This document shows, one piece after another, positions 25,568 to 35,491 of a stretch of 64,000 nt of DNA. The notes under the pieces were generated by a model that was not told the DNA's origin, ran no database searches, and saw nothing but the letters and a program-made list of their open reading frames with translations. How positions within the stretch are numbered: position 1 is the stretch's first letter; each line of letters opens with the position of its first letter. Source of the DNA: a bacterium (GTDB taxonomy: Bacteria; Planctomycetota; UBA1135; UBA2386); the NCBI GenBank assembly GCA_030432695.1, contig JAUILN010000016.1, positions 62,001-126,000 on the forward strand. Direction: 5' to 3'. The translations under genes and the position numbers were made by a program.

Positions 25568-27889
25568 ATGCGCCCGAATCTCGCCGTCCTCGCCCCGCTC
25601 GCCGCGTTCCTCGGCCTGACCGCCCCCGGGCTCGCTCAGGACCGGATGCCGGCCCACCCGGCCGTCATCCACCCGGCCGACCTGACCCGCTTCGTCACGC
25701 CGATCCACACCGCGGCCGACGACCCCGAGGGCGGGCGCTACGGACTCTGGGGCGCGGGCGCCGACTACAAGGCCGGCTTCCACGACGGCGTGGTCTTCAT
25801 CCCCTACCTCGGCAAGGACTACCCGCGGACCCGCGCGCTGCGCTGGCAGACCGAGGCGGTCCGCGTCGGCGCCACCGACCTGCTCACCGACGCCGCCCCG
25901 ACGAGGTCGCACGACGACACGCGGTTCGTGATCGACCACGGCGGCGTGCAGGAGACCTACGAGCTGCGCCTGGACGGTCTCGAGCAGACCTTCGTCGTCG
26001 CGCAGCGCCCGGCGGCGGAAGGCGACCTGGTGGTCACGGGACGCCTGGACACCTCGCTGCGGGCCGCACCCTTCGAGGACCGCCACCAGGAGATCGTGTT
26101 CCAGGACGACGACGGCCGCAGCATCGCCGGCTACGGCGCGGCGACCGCGATCGACGCCGCGGGCCGGCGCTGGCCGATGACCACCACCTGGGCGGAAGGT
26201 GAGGTCCGGCTCACGCTCGCCGCCGCGGCGGTGACCACCGCGCGCTACCCGCTCACCGTCGACCCGCTCCTGCGCCACGCTCTCGTCGACAGCACCGGCT
26301 CGGCCTTCGGCACCACGCACGGCATGGACCTCGCCTGCACCTCCGAGCTGTCGTCGTCGAACGTCTGGATCGGCTACGCGCGCGCCGTCTCCGCCACCGA
26401 CTCCGACCTCTGGCTGATCCGCTCACACTCCGACTTCAGCAGCAGGCTGGCACAGTTCGCCGACCTCTCCACCTCCTGGTCGAGCGAGGAGCCGGCGGTC
26501 GCCTACCTCGGCGGCGCCGACCGGGGCATCGTGGTGTTCACCCGCGACTTCGGCAGCTCGCGCAACATCCGCTGGCACGCCCACCCGCTGAACAACTACG
26601 CCCAGAACAGCAACTACGGTTTCATCCCGGCGACCACCAACAACTGGCGGCCCGACGTAGGTGGCATCGTCGACGGCGGCAGCTCGCAGCGCTGCGGCAT
26701 CGTGTTCCAACACGAACCGGTCACCGTGTTCGCGAACACCGAGACCAGCGAGGTCCAGAAGGTGGTGCTCGACTTCGCCGCGTCGGCGAGCCTCGAGCAG
26801 GGCGACCCGCTCTACCACGGCGCGATCGATCCGTACGCCGACACCGACCAGGAGCGGCCGGCGATCACCAGCGCCACGGGCATCGGCTTCGTCCCCTACT
26901 GGGGCATCGTCTGGCAGAAGTTCTACACGCCGACCGACCGGGCCTGGGGTGGGCGGATCGCGCTGCTCACCAGCCTCGGCGGCATCACCCGGCCGACCAG
27001 CATCGCCGGTGCCTACACGCGCCACGCGCTCGGTCTGAAGATCGAGGGGCCGGGCAGCGAGTACCTGATCGCCTACTCGAGTTCCTTGAACGTCGAACTT
27101 CCCGGCAAGCCTTCGACGCTCGGTGGACACACGCTGCGCACCCGGATCGTCGACTGGACCGGCGGCGGCTTCACGTCGCCCCACGGCGAAAACGTCTTGC
27201 AGACCCGCTCCCAGCCAGACCTCGAGGTCGGCGGCCTGGCCCACGACTCCAACACCGGCAGCCACTGGCTCCTGCTGTCGCGCGACGACACCTACGCGGC
27301 CATCGACAGCCTCGGCTTCCGCGGCCGGTCGCTCTACCGCGCCGAGGCCTACCGGCCGGTCGCCGGCCGCTACACCAAGCTCGGCGGCGTGACCTTCAAC
27401 GCGCGCCTCGACGAGTTCCCGTTCCTGTTCAGCGAGGCGCCCGCCAGTCCCCACCCGCTCTACGGCGGCCGCTTCGAGTACCGGTTCGCCACCCCGGCGC
27501 GGCGCGAGGGCACGTCGTGCAGTCCGTTCCAGCTCGACTGGATCGGCTCGCAGCAGATCGGCACCGCCGGGGTCGTGGTCCGCGCCACGCCGATCAGCGG
27601 CTCCGATCCGAACCCCGCCGCCCAGCACTTCGTGGTCGTGTCGCTGTTCCAGGACGACCGCTCGCTCGGCTTCGCCGGCTTCGATCCGCGCTGCCGACTG
27701 CTGGTCGACATGGCGGCCGGTCTGATCGACACCGTGCCCGCGACGCGACGCAGCGGCGGCTACGAGATCCGCTTCGACCTGCCGGAGGACCTGCGGACCT
27801 CGGTGCTGCGGTTCCAGGGCGTCCACCAGGACGCGACTGGCGGCGGCTTCCAGACCACCACGCGGCTGGAGGCCGTGGTCGTCAAGTGA
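25568..27889 (+). CDS. Secreted propeller-like protein with shared tail
   Basis: About 773 aa. Signal peptide MRPNLAVLAPLAAFLGLTAPGLAQ from the ATG at 25568. The N-terminal 240 residues form a beta-rich module ending in YPLTVDPLL, also found in the protein at 61757. Then follow several blocks of the pattern (S/A)xPAVAY, GIVVF, HWLLLS, which look like blades of a beta-propeller. The C-terminal 80 residues contain CRLLVDM and a FQG segment matching the tail family in this window. No catalytic motif is visible. It follows the kinase-SUMF1 gene by 61 bp and could be co-transcribed with it. Surface or periplasmic location is inferred from the signal peptide. Confidence 0.75.
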   Translation: MRPNLAVLAPLAAFLGLTAPGLAQDRMPAHPAVIHPADLTRFVTPIHTAADDPEGGRYGLWGAGADYKAGFHDGVVFIPYLGKDYPRTRALRWQTEAVRVGATDLLTDAAPTRSHDDTRFVIDHGGVQETYELRLDGLEQTFVVAQRPAAEGDLVVTGRLDTSLRAAPFEDRHQEIVFQDDDGRSIAGYGAATAIDAAGRRWPMTTTWAEGEVRLTLAAAAVTTARYPLTVDPLLRHALVDSTGSAFGTTHGMDLACTSELSSSNVWIGYARAVSATDSDLWLIRSHSDFSSRLAQFADLSTSWSSEEPAVAYLGGADRGIVVFTRDFGSSRNIRWHAHPLNNYAQNSNYGFIPATTNNWRPDVGGIVDGGSSQRCGIVFQHEPVTVFANTETSEVQKVVLDFAASASLEQGDPLYHGAIDPYADTDQERPAITSATGIGFVPYWGIVWQKFYTPTDRAWGGRIALLTSLGGITRPTSIAGAYTRHALGLKIEGPGSEYLIAYSSSLNVELPGKPSTLGGHTLRTRIVDWTGGGFTSPHGENVLQTRSQPDLEVGGLAHDSNTGSHWLLLSRDDTYAAIDSLGFRGRSLYRAEAYRPVAGRYTKLGGVTFNARLDEFPFLFSEAPASPHPLYGGRFEYRFATPARREGTSCSPFQLDWIGSQQIGTAGVVVRATPISGSDPNPAAQHFVVVSLFQDDRSLGFAGFDPRCRLLVDMAAGLIDTVPATRRSGGYEIRFDLPEDLRTSVLRFQGVHQDATGGGFQTTTRLEAVVVK

Positions 27890-27978
27890 TCCGAAGATTC
27901 CTCGCCTGCTTCAGACCGGCTTCAGGTCGCCCCGGCATCTTCTGGCTCTCCACCCTGACGAAAGGAACACTCAGAACG

Positions 27979-28665
27979 ATGCAGACTCCCACGATCCTGA
28001 CCTCCGCTGCGCTGCTCCTGACCGGCTTGCTCGGCAACGACTCGACCAGCCCGGCGACCAAGCGCCCCACCGAGATCCTGCCGGCAGTCGATCTGGCCAC
28101 GGCCGCCGCCGCCGCACTGAAGGCCCAGCCCGGCCACATCGTCTCGATGGAACTCGAGGCCTCGGAAGACCGCGACTACGTGGTCTACGAGTTCGACATC
28201 GTGTCCCGGAAGGGCATGTTCGAGGTCGAGGTCCACGGCGCGACCGGCGAGGTGCTCGAGAGCGAAGCCGAGGACGACGAGGACGAAGAACTGGCGGCCT
28301 ACCGGCGGGTGCTCCGCCACAGCGAGAAGAGCCTGGTCGAGCTGGTCGCGTCGGCCCAGCAGTTGGTGCACGGCCGGGCGATCGAGGCCGAGTTCGGAAT
28401 CGAAGATGGTCAGCCGGTCTGCGAGATGGTGCTGGCGAATGGCCGCTACCGCGTCGAGGTCGAGGTCGAGGCCCGCGCCGGCCACGTGATCGAGATCGAG
28501 CTGATCGACACCCTGAACGGCGAGGACGAGGAGGAGTGGGGTGACGACGACGGCGACGAGCAGGACGAAGAGGGCGAAGACGACGAGGAGGATGAAGACG
28601 GGGACGACGAGGACGAGGACGAGGATGACGACGACGACGGTCACGGCCGCCGCCGCGACCGCTGA
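27979..28665 (+). CDS. PepSY-domain protein with acidic tail
   Basis: About 228 aa. The ATG at 27979 is preceded by GAAAGGA, a plausible ribosome-binding site. A hydrophobic N-terminus suggests export. Two PepSY-like units are visible: residues about 45-90 (PGHIVSMELEASEDRDYVVYEFDI, shortened here) and about 125-178 (GRYRVEVEVEARAGHVIEIE). The last 45 residues are almost only Asp and Glu before a GRRRDR end, a low-complexity acidic tail that could bind calcium or other cations. PepSY proteins often sit beside two-component systems, as here, and may monitor or buffer the signal. The response regulator starts 32 bp downstream. Confidence 0.8.
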   Translation: MQTPTILTSAALLLTGLLGNDSTSPATKRPTEILPAVDLATAAAAALKAQPGHIVSMELEASEDRDYVVYEFDIVSRKGMFEVEVHGATGEVLESEAEDDEDEELAAYRRVLRHSEKSLVELVASAQQLVHGRAIEAEFGIEDGQPVCEMVLANGRYRVEVEVEARAGHVIEIELIDTLNGEDEEEWGDDDGDEQDEEGEDDEEDEDGDDEDEDEDDDDDGHGRRRDR

Positions 28666-28697
28666 TCTCGGCCCGCACACCCACCCGGAATCCTGAA

Positions 28698-29390
28698 GTG
28701 ACCCGCGTGCTCCTGGTCGAGGACGAGCCGGCGCTGGCGCGCGCGCTGGCGACCGGACTCCGCGACGCCGACTACCTGGTCGACGTCGCCCACGACGGCG
28801 AGGCGGCGCTGGCCAGTGCCTCGGCCGCGCCGCCGCGCTACGCCGCCGTCCTCCTCGACCTGCGCCTGCCGCGCACGAGCGGTCTCGAGGTGCTGCGCGC
28901 GCTCCGCGGCCGCGGCGACACGACGCCGGTGCTGGTGGTCAGCGCCTGCGACGCGACCGACGAGGTGATCGCCGGCCTCGACGCCGGAGCCGACGACTAC
29001 GTGACCAAGCCGTTCGCGCTCGACGAACTGCTGGCCCGGCTCCGCGCACTGCTGCGCCGCGCCGGCCGCGCCGCGCAGTCCGAAGGCGGCAGGCTCCGCG
29101 TCGCCGACCTCGAGATCGATCCCCGCACCTTCGACGCCTGGCGCGATGGCCGCGGCCTCGGCCTGAGCCGCCTCGAGTTCCGCCTGTTGGAGCACCTGCT
29201 GCGCCACGCCGGCCACGTGCAGAGCAAGGACCGCCTCGCCGCCGCGCTGTGGAGCGACGACGCGAGCCCCGAATCGAACGCGCTCGAGGTCCACGTCTCC
29301 AGCCTGCGCCGCAAGCTCGACCGCGACCGCCCGGTCCGGCTGCTCCACACGCGGCGGGGCGTGGGCTACGTCCTCGAGGTGCCGGAATGA
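28698..29390 (+). CDS. OmpR/PhoB-type response regulator
   Basis: 230 aa, GTG start. The receiver domain has acidic residues E8-D9, phospho-acceptor Asp54 (LLDLRLP) and Lys104 (TKPF). The C-terminal winged helix carries LSRLEFRLLEHLLRHAG and LEVHVSSLRRKLD, with RRGVGYVLE at the end, typical of OmpR/PhoB. It is encoded between the PepSY gene and its sensor kinase, with an ATGA overlap into the latter. Likely controls the PepSY gene and envelope functions, by analogy with PepSY-linked systems. Confidence 0.96.
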   Translation: MTRVLLVEDEPALARALATGLRDADYLVDVAHDGEAALASASAAPPRYAAVLLDLRLPRTSGLEVLRALRGRGDTTPVLVVSACDATDEVIAGLDAGADDYVTKPFALDELLARLRALLRRAGRAAQSEGGRLRVADLEIDPRTFDAWRDGRGLGLSRLEFRLLEHLLRHAGHVQSKDRLAAALWSDDASPESNALEVHVSSLRRKLDRDRPVRLLHTRRGVGYVLEVPE

Positions 29391-30727
29391 CCCGCGGCAG
29401 CCTGGCGACACGGACCACACTGGCCTTCACGGGCACGGCGCTCCTGCTGCTCGCGGTGTTCGGCGCTGCCTCGTGGCTGCTGGTGCGGACCCGCGGTCTG
29501 CAGGGCATCGACGAGACCCTGCGAGCCCGCGCGCAGGCAGCCGCAACGCTCTGCGAATGGGATGACGAGTTCGAGACCGACCTCAGCGAGACCTTGGCGG
29601 CCGAGCTCGGCTGCGGCCCCGAAGGCGGCCTCGCGATCTACGTCGCGCCCGGCCCCGAGCCACTGTTCCGCGCCGGGACATCGATCGGCTCGTCGTACGA
29701 GACGCTCACCGCAACGGCCGCGAACCGCACGTCCCGAGATGGCTGCTGGCGGATCCGCGCCGCCCTCCACCCGTTCCCCGAGCAGGCCGAGAGTCACGAC
29801 GTCCCCCGAGACCTGGCGCTCCGCATCGTCACCTGGCAGTCGCTGGCGCGCCTCGATGCCGACCTCGCATCGCTGGCCTGGACCCTCACGCTCAGCGGCA
29901 TCGGCTGCGGCCTGCTCGCCTTCGGACTCGCGTCGTTCCTGTCGCGCCGGGTTGTCGGCCCACTCGCCGCGCTCGGCCGCGCTGCCCCGCAGGTCGCGTC
30001 GGGCACCCTCGACCAACTGCCCCGCACCGGTCACGACGACGAGATCGACACCCTCGCCGGCCTGCTCGAATCGGCCTTCGCCGAACAACGCGCCGCGCTG
30101 CAGCGCCAGGCGCGCTTCACCGCCGACGCGGCCCACGAGCTCAACAACCCGATCGCCTCGATCCGCACCGCCGCAGAGGTCGCTGGCCATGCGAGCCGTA
30201 GTGCCGAGGAGCGCGAGGCCTTCCTCGCCGACATCCAAGCGACCGCCGAGCGGATGGGCGCGACGGTCCGGGCCCTGCTCGAACTCGCCCGCCTCGACGG
30301 CTCGGCGACCGCGCTGCAGCGCCAGCCCTGCTCGCTCGCCGAGCTGCTCGACGAACTCGCACCCGACGTGCCGCGCACCGGCGAAGCCGACATCGTGACG
30401 CGCGGCGACCGCCGCCTGCTCGCGGTCCTGCTCCGCAACCTGCTCGACAACGCGCGCCGCCATGCGCGCACGCGCGTCGAGGTCGAACTGCTGCGCGACG
30501 CCGAGGGCCACGCGATCTGCCGGATCGCCGACGACGGCCCCGGCCCCGGCGTCGACGACCCGCAGCAACTCTTCGAGCGCTTCCGCCGCGCCGCGCCGGC
30601 TGCCGGCGGCTCGGGCCTCGGCCTCGCGATCGTCGCCGAGATCGCGCGGGTCCACGGCGGCAGCGTGCGCTTCCTCGAGGTCGCCGCGGGCACGACGGTC
30701 GAGGTGCGCTTGCCGGCCGCGGCTTGA
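29387..30727 (+). CDS. Two-component sensor histidine kinase
   Basis: About 446 aa. The ATG overlaps the regulator stop (ATGA). Two transmembrane helices (about 12-33 and 166-186) flank an extracytoplasmic sensor of about 130 residues, followed by a HAMP-like linker (SRRVVGPLAALGR). The H box has His250 in AAHELNNPIASI, with NN where most kinases have RT, a variant seen in some families. N box LLRNLLDNARRHA and G boxes DDGPGPG and GSGLGLAIV are intact. It should phosphorylate the regulator encoded before it. The signal is unknown; the PepSY neighbour suggests an envelope or metal cue. Confidence 0.95.
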   Translation: MTRGSLATRTTLAFTGTALLLLAVFGAASWLLVRTRGLQGIDETLRARAQAAATLCEWDDEFETDLSETLAAELGCGPEGGLAIYVAPGPEPLFRAGTSIGSSYETLTATAANRTSRDGCWRIRAALHPFPEQAESHDVPRDLALRIVTWQSLARLDADLASLAWTLTLSGIGCGLLAFGLASFLSRRVVGPLAALGRAAPQVASGTLDQLPRTGHDDEIDTLAGLLESAFAEQRAALQRQARFTADAAHELNNPIASIRTAAEVAGHASRSAEEREAFLADIQATAERMGATVRALLELARLDGSATALQRQPCSLAELLDELAPDVPRTGEADIVTRGDRRLLAVLLRNLLDNARRHARTRVEVELLRDAEGHAICRIADDGPGPGVDDPQQLFERFRRAAPAAGGSGLGLAIVAEIARVHGGSVRFLEVAAGTTVEVRLPAAA

Positions 30728-30996
30728 GCACCGCGCGCAGATGGGGTCTCGCGCGGCTTCGAGATCGGGCTCCGTTCCTGCGGATGAAGTCGGAGCCGAC
30801 CGGCACAACGGCTTCCAGCTGAGCAATCACCGTGACGGGTCGATGGAGCGGTCCGGTGATGCATCCACAAAATCCGTTGTCACCGGATCGGTCTAAGCAG
30901 AAACCTCGCGAAATCGGCGACGCGGATTACCTCAGATGACGCATTCCAGGCGTCGAGCCGACCGGACGTGATCCCCCTCGCGCGTCCCCACCCCCC
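30728..30996. other. Intergenic region before the large-protein cluster
   Basis: 269 bp with no gene. It should hold the promoter of the 30997-48528 cluster. The one notable element is an inverted repeat with 8-bp arms (TCCGGTGA at 30852-30859, TCACCGGA at 30880-30887) around an AT-richer 20-bp spacer. It could be an operator or a terminator of the two-component operon. Confidence 0.45.
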
Positions 30997-33900
30997 ATGC
31001 CGGACCGCGCACCACTGTTCGTCCCCATGCACCTCGACGCGGTCTTCCTCGCGGAGGACACCCGCGCCGTCGAGCCGACCGCAGACTTCAGCCGCCTGCC
31101 GTACTTCGACGGGCAACGTGACGTGCATCCGGACGCGGCGTGCGTCAGCGAGACGATCACCTCGCCCCCGTTCCAGAACCGCAATCTGTTCCTGGCGCGC
31201 GGAGTCCACCTGCATTGGCTGCTCCCTACCGCCCTCGCGCGCGGCGTGCAGCGCGACGGCCACGGCCCGGAGTTCCCCGCGGTCCCCACCCGCTGGCTGG
31301 TGACGAGGCGGCGATTGCAGGAGGGCACCTGGCGCACCGAGCGCCGTTGGATCGTCGAGAGCGACTTCCTGCATCCGGAAGGACACGTCGCACCCTTCGC
31401 CAGTCCGACCGTCCCACAGCGCCCGGACCCGAGTCGGGGACGGACGGCGCCGTTCCGCCATCTCGGCCGATGCCTGCCGCTCGCGGCGTGGACCGGCGAA
31501 GGCGGGCCGGGCGACTACCTGCCGGAGCTGACCGCGATCGGCTGGGGCGACACCGCGTTCGCGGCCTTCTATCCGAACTGTTCCTCGGTGTTCGGCTTCC
31601 ACGACCCGGCGGTGCGCGAGCCCCGCGGAGTGCGGTACGAAGTGGCCGGTTGGTACGCGCGGAGCGACGCCGATCCGATCCAGCAGCTGGTCGCCGAACT
31701 CGACGCCGCGCCGCTGCCCGACGACATCGACGTGTCGACCGGCACGTCGACGACCCGCGAACGGCGGATCTGGTCCGAGGTCATGCGCCGCTTCGGCTGG
31801 GACGTCTCCCCCGACGGCACGACCACCCTGCCCTCCCGAGTGCTGTGTTTCGCGCGCATGACCTTCGACGGCGCCGAGCAGCCGAGCGCAGAGTCACCGC
31901 CCCGCAAGCTCCACCTCGCGTTGGGCAATACCGGCCCCGAGGCCCTCGCCGCCTACGTCGCCGATCGGATCGCGCCCGAACGCCGGCAGGTCGTCGAGGA
32001 CCAGTTGCTGGCGGTCCTGCACGACGACGGCAGGGATGCGGCGATCGACGTCGGCGCCCGGTTCCGTCAGGCGGTCCACGAAGAGGGATTCCTGGCCTCC
32101 TCGTCGGGCCTCCTCTGGTCGCTCCGCCTGGAGATCGACGACCGCAGTCCCGCCGAGTCCGGGTCGGGCGACGGAGCCGCCACCGCACCGCCACCGGCGC
32201 TGTTCGCCCATGTATTGGAGGAGCTGAACGCCGCGCAACGTGCGCACGACGACGCCGCCGCCGAACTCGAATCGCTCCGCCAACGCCTGTATGCCGATTG
32301 GTACAAGGTCCAGCTCAGCACGTATCCGCCGCGCGGCACCGAGAGGGAACTTCCCGATGCCGATCAGGTGCGGCACTACGTCGACGGGCAGAGCCTGCGT
32401 GAGGTGCAAGCCAGGCAACGGGCCCTCGGCCGGCTCGCGACACGCCGCGGTGGCCCGGGCGCCAGCGACTCGGCCCGCGCCGAGGGCGGGACCGGCACCC
32501 TCGCCGCCGAAGTCGCGCTGCAGATCCGTCGCTGCTGCGAGCTGTTGGATCGGCACGATGCCGAGCTGGTGAAGCTCCGGGAAGCCGACGTCCTCGATTG
32601 GCCGGCGTTGGCGGTCTCGCTGGCTGCTGCTCCGATGCTCAGCGCCGAGTGGACGTCGGTGGAGCGGACCGCGCTGCAGGACGCCGCCACCACCCGCTCG
32701 AGCACTCCCGAGCAGCGGGTGCTGCTGCTGACAGCGCTCAACCGCGGCATCGTCGGCCCGGACCCCAACCATGTGGAACCGAACGGTCCGCGCATCCGCC
32801 GCGCCGGACTGGTTCAGTCGCTGAAGGGCCTGCGCGCCACCGAGCCGCCCGCGTGGCGACTGCGGATCGGCCCCGGGCCGCGCGACTGGCAACCCCGGGA
32901 TCCGTCGGTCCTGGTCGCCGGAGCCGGCATCCGCCTGCCCGACCGCGCGCGCCCGCGCACCGACGGCAAGGCGACGCTCCGGTGCAGGTTCGACCCCGAC
33001 TTCCAGGACCGGCCGCTTCGTACACGCGACGACCTCCACGATCTGGAGGCCTTCTTCGACCGACTCGGCGAGACGGTCGACGGTGAACCCGACGCCGCAC
33101 ACCGCGAGACCGGCAGCTACCGCTGGTCGCCGGAGTCGCAGCGGCCGTTCCTGCTCGAATGGGAGGTCGAGGTCCTCCCGCTGCAGCGCACCGACGTCGC
33201 CGACCCGTTCCCCGAGGACCTGATCCGCAAGCACTTCCGACTCGCCGAGAACTCGGTCGAACTGAGCCCGCTGCCCGGGAAGAGCAGCATCACCCGAGAG
33301 TCCAACCTCTACAGCGGACGGACCGTGATGACGCCGTTCGCCGGCATCTCGATGGGCCGTCGGATCGAGACATTCGTCGAGCGCATCCTGCTCGACGACT
33401 TCGCCGCGCGGCGCCGCACCGATCCGGAGCAGGCCGATCCGTTCGGACTCGCCGACCGCCACGAATTCGACGCCGACCAGCGGCTGCGCTTCGACGAGAT
33501 CGTCGCGTGGTATGCCGCATCGCCCTGGCGCACTCAGCGGGAACTCGTCGACACCCTGCTGTCGGCCCGGGCCTTCCTCGCCACGCCCGATGGGGCCTCG
33601 CTGTCGCAATCACTCGGCGGGTTACACGAGGCGCTGGCGATGCGGCGCGAGTCGCTCCAGCTCGACGTCGAGGATCCGATCGGCTTCGACGACCACCGCC
33701 CGCTCACCGAAGCCATCGCCGCGGCCCTCGGCGATCGACGCCGCAACGCACCACAGCCGCTGACCCGCTTCCACCCGATCCGCACCGGTGTGCTGAAGAT
33801 CCAGAACCTACGCCTCGTCGACACCTTCGGTCGGACCGAGGACCTGGTCCGCTACGGCGGCGAGCACCGACTGATCACCCCGCGCCACTTCACCACACCA

Positions 33901-35247
33901 CTCCGCGAGGACCTCGCCTGGCTCGCACCGCGCATCTGCCAACCCGCACGCCTCGACTTCCGCTGGTTGGCGGCGACCCTGCCCGGCCAGGAGTCGAACG
34001 ACCACGACGCCTCGACCCCGCTGCACGGCTGGTTGGTGCCCAATCTGTTGAGCGGCAGTCTCCTGGTGTTCGACGCCGACGGTCAGGCGCTCGGCAGCCT
34101 GGACCGCCGAGCCGTCTGGCGCCCGGCACCCGGCGACCGGGAAACGCGCGCTCTCGACGAGACCTTCCCGCCCACCCTGCTGCGGATCGTCCGTTCCCTG
34201 CAACGGGGCAGCGACGGCGAGCTGCTGCAGGACTTCCTCGACCTGGCGCGCAATGCGCTGGAGAACATCGATCCCGAGGATGCGGAACGCCACGCCTCGG
34301 CAGCATTGCTGACCGCCCGGCCGATCGCCGTGGTCCGTGCGCGACTCGACCTCCGGTTGCGCGGCCTGCCACCGGTCGACCATTCCTGGAACGCGTTCCG
34401 CGACGCGATGGGTCTGCTGCGCCGCGACCGTCATGAGTTCCGCGACGTGTCGTTCCCGATCCGGGTCGGCGACTACGGCCAGCTCGACGACGGATTGGTC
34501 GGCTATTGGATCGAGGAACCCGAATCCGGAGATCAGGCCCCCACCGTCTTCCCTGGGCCCCTGTTCGTGAACGACTCGCAGCACGCCGACGTCGTGAACA
34601 ACCCGATACCTCCCAAGCCCGGTGCGGATGTGCCGCGCGAGCCAGCCGCCGGAGTCGACGCCTTCCTGGCGCAGGAAGGCCCGGTGATCAGCCGCTTCGA
34701 GTTCCTCGAGGCCTTCCCGGAGACCGGCGAGCGCGACTGGGCCCGTCTGCAGAGCGCCGGGCGTCTGCGGCCGCGCGTCCTGCGCCACTCGAGTCCGGAG
34801 CTGGTGACCGACGCCGGCGGCGAAGGAGTGCTGGTCCCTCGACAGTCCTGGGTGGTCCGCCTGCCCGACTCGCCCGACGACCTGCAGCAGTCGATCGACG
34901 CTGCCCCCACGACGCTCACCATGCTGGTGGACCCGCGCGGACCGGTACACGCCACGTGCGGCATCCTGCCGAGCAAGTCGATCCGCATCCCCGACCAACT
35001 GTTCGCCCCGGCATTGCGTTCCCTCGCGGCGACCTTCCTGACCGCGCCGTTGCTCGGTCCCGAGGATGCGATCCACATCCCGCTGCCGACCGACGCGGAT
35101 GGCGAGTGGAGCTTCGTCGCGAAGGTCGGCGAAGAGTGGCTCGAGACCGCGCGCGAAGCGATCCACGAACTCCCAGCCGACGCCCGCTTCGAACACCCGA
35201 ACGTGCTCCGCGAAGGCTGGCTCCGCGTGCAGCAGAACCGCGGCTGA
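30997..35247 (+). CDS. Large uncharacterised protein, first gene of the DUF6603/S74 cluster
   Basis: 1416 aa with no signal peptide and no transmembrane helix. I do not recognise a named domain. Visible landmarks are ARGVHLHWLLPTAL (67-80), a P-x-x-P-T-R-W-L-V-T-R segment just after it, two charged helical stretches (about 400-530), and many beta-type segments in the C-terminal half. It resembles from memory a set of uncharacterised long bacterial proteins with a GVHLHW motif. It is followed after 49 bp by a 64-aa gene and then by the S74 protein, so it is probably the first gene of the operon. A cytoplasmic or particle-borne product is inferred from the missing export signal. Confidence 0.75.
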   Translation: MPDRAPLFVPMHLDAVFLAEDTRAVEPTADFSRLPYFDGQRDVHPDAACVSETITSPPFQNRNLFLARGVHLHWLLPTALARGVQRDGHGPEFPAVPTRWLVTRRRLQEGTWRTERRWIVESDFLHPEGHVAPFASPTVPQRPDPSRGRTAPFRHLGRCLPLAAWTGEGGPGDYLPELTAIGWGDTAFAAFYPNCSSVFGFHDPAVREPRGVRYEVAGWYARSDADPIQQLVAELDAAPLPDDIDVSTGTSTTRERRIWSEVMRRFGWDVSPDGTTTLPSRVLCFARMTFDGAEQPSAESPPRKLHLALGNTGPEALAAYVADRIAPERRQVVEDQLLAVLHDDGRDAAIDVGARFRQAVHEEGFLASSSGLLWSLRLEIDDRSPAESGSGDGAATAPPPALFAHVLEELNAAQRAHDDAAAELESLRQRLYADWYKVQLSTYPPRGTERELPDADQVRHYVDGQSLREVQARQRALGRLATRRGGPGASDSARAEGGTGTLAAEVALQIRRCCELLDRHDAELVKLREADVLDWPALAVSLAAAPMLSAEWTSVERTALQDAATTRSSTPEQRVLLLTALNRGIVGPDPNHVEPNGPRIRRAGLVQSLKGLRATEPPAWRLRIGPGPRDWQPRDPSVLVAGAGIRLPDRARPRTDGKATLRCRFDPDFQDRPLRTRDDLHDLEAFFDRLGETVDGEPDAAHRETGSYRWSPESQRPFLLEWEVEVLPLQRTDVADPFPEDLIRKHFRLAENSVELSPLPGKSSITRESNLYSGRTVMTPFAGISMGRRIETFVERILLDDFAARRRTDPEQADPFGLADRHEFDADQRLRFDEIVAWYAASPWRTQRELVDTLLSARAFLATPDGASLSQSLGGLHEALAMRRESLQLDVEDPIGFDDHRPLTEAIAAALGDRRRNAPQPLTRFHPIRTGVLKIQNLRLVDTFGRTEDLVRYGGEHRLITPRHFTTPLREDLAWLAPRICQPARLDFRWLAATLPGQESNDHDASTPLHGWLVPNLLSGSLLVFDADGQALGSLDRRAVWRPAPGDRETRALDETFPPTLLRIVRSLQRGSDGELLQDFLDLARNALENIDPEDAERHASAALLTARPIAVVRARLDLRLRGLPPVDHSWNAFRDAMGLLRRDRHEFRDVSFPIRVGDYGQLDDGLVGYWIEEPESGDQAPTVFPGPLFVNDSQHADVVNNPIPPKPGADVPREPAAGVDAFLAQEGPVISRFEFLEAFPETGERDWARLQSAGRLRPRVLRHSSPELVTDAGGEGVLVPRQSWVVRLPDSPDDLQQSIDAAPTTLTMLVDPRGPVHATCGILPSKSIRIPDQLFAPALRSLAATFLTAPLLGPEDAIHIPLPTDADGEWSFVAKVGEEWLETAREAIHELPADARFEHPNVLREGWLRVQQNRG

Positions 35248-35296
35248 GCCCGAGCCGACCTCCTACCCCACCTCTCCGATCCGTCCCGATCCCACC

Positions 35297-35491
35297 ATGT
35301 CCGAAACCCGGCTGAAGCTCGAACTCTCGCTCTCGGAGGTCAACCAGATCCTCGATGCCCTCGGTCACCTGCCCTACCGGGACGTCTACGAGCTGATCGG
35401 CTCGCTGCAGGACCAGGCGCAACGCCAGCTGGTCGACGCTTCGCGGCCCCGACCGGACACGGCGGAGGACTCGCGGGAGGAGCGGCGATGA
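35297..35491 (+). CDS. Small helical protein encoded before the tail-spike-like gene
   Basis: 64 aa. The pattern LELSLSEVNQILDALGHLPY then ELIGSLQDQAQRQLV predicts two amphipathic helices. Small proteins of this type (S-x-x-E-x-N-x-I-L-x-A-L-x-x-x-P-Y) occur, to my memory, in phage and prophage contexts near structural genes; this is not verified. Its stop overlaps the next start (ATGA, 35488-35491), which argues for coupled translation with the fibre-like protein. It may be an assembly factor or small structural subunit. Confidence 0.7.
   Translation: MSETRLKLELSLSEVNQILDALGHLPYRDVYELIGSLQDQAQRQLVDASRPRPDTAEDSREERR

Noticed and set aside
28500..28665. Acidic repeat stretch considered as an assembly artefact
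   Set aside because: The reading frame is kept, codons vary between GAC, GAT, GAG and GAA, and the gene ends normally, so it is a real low-complexity tail.
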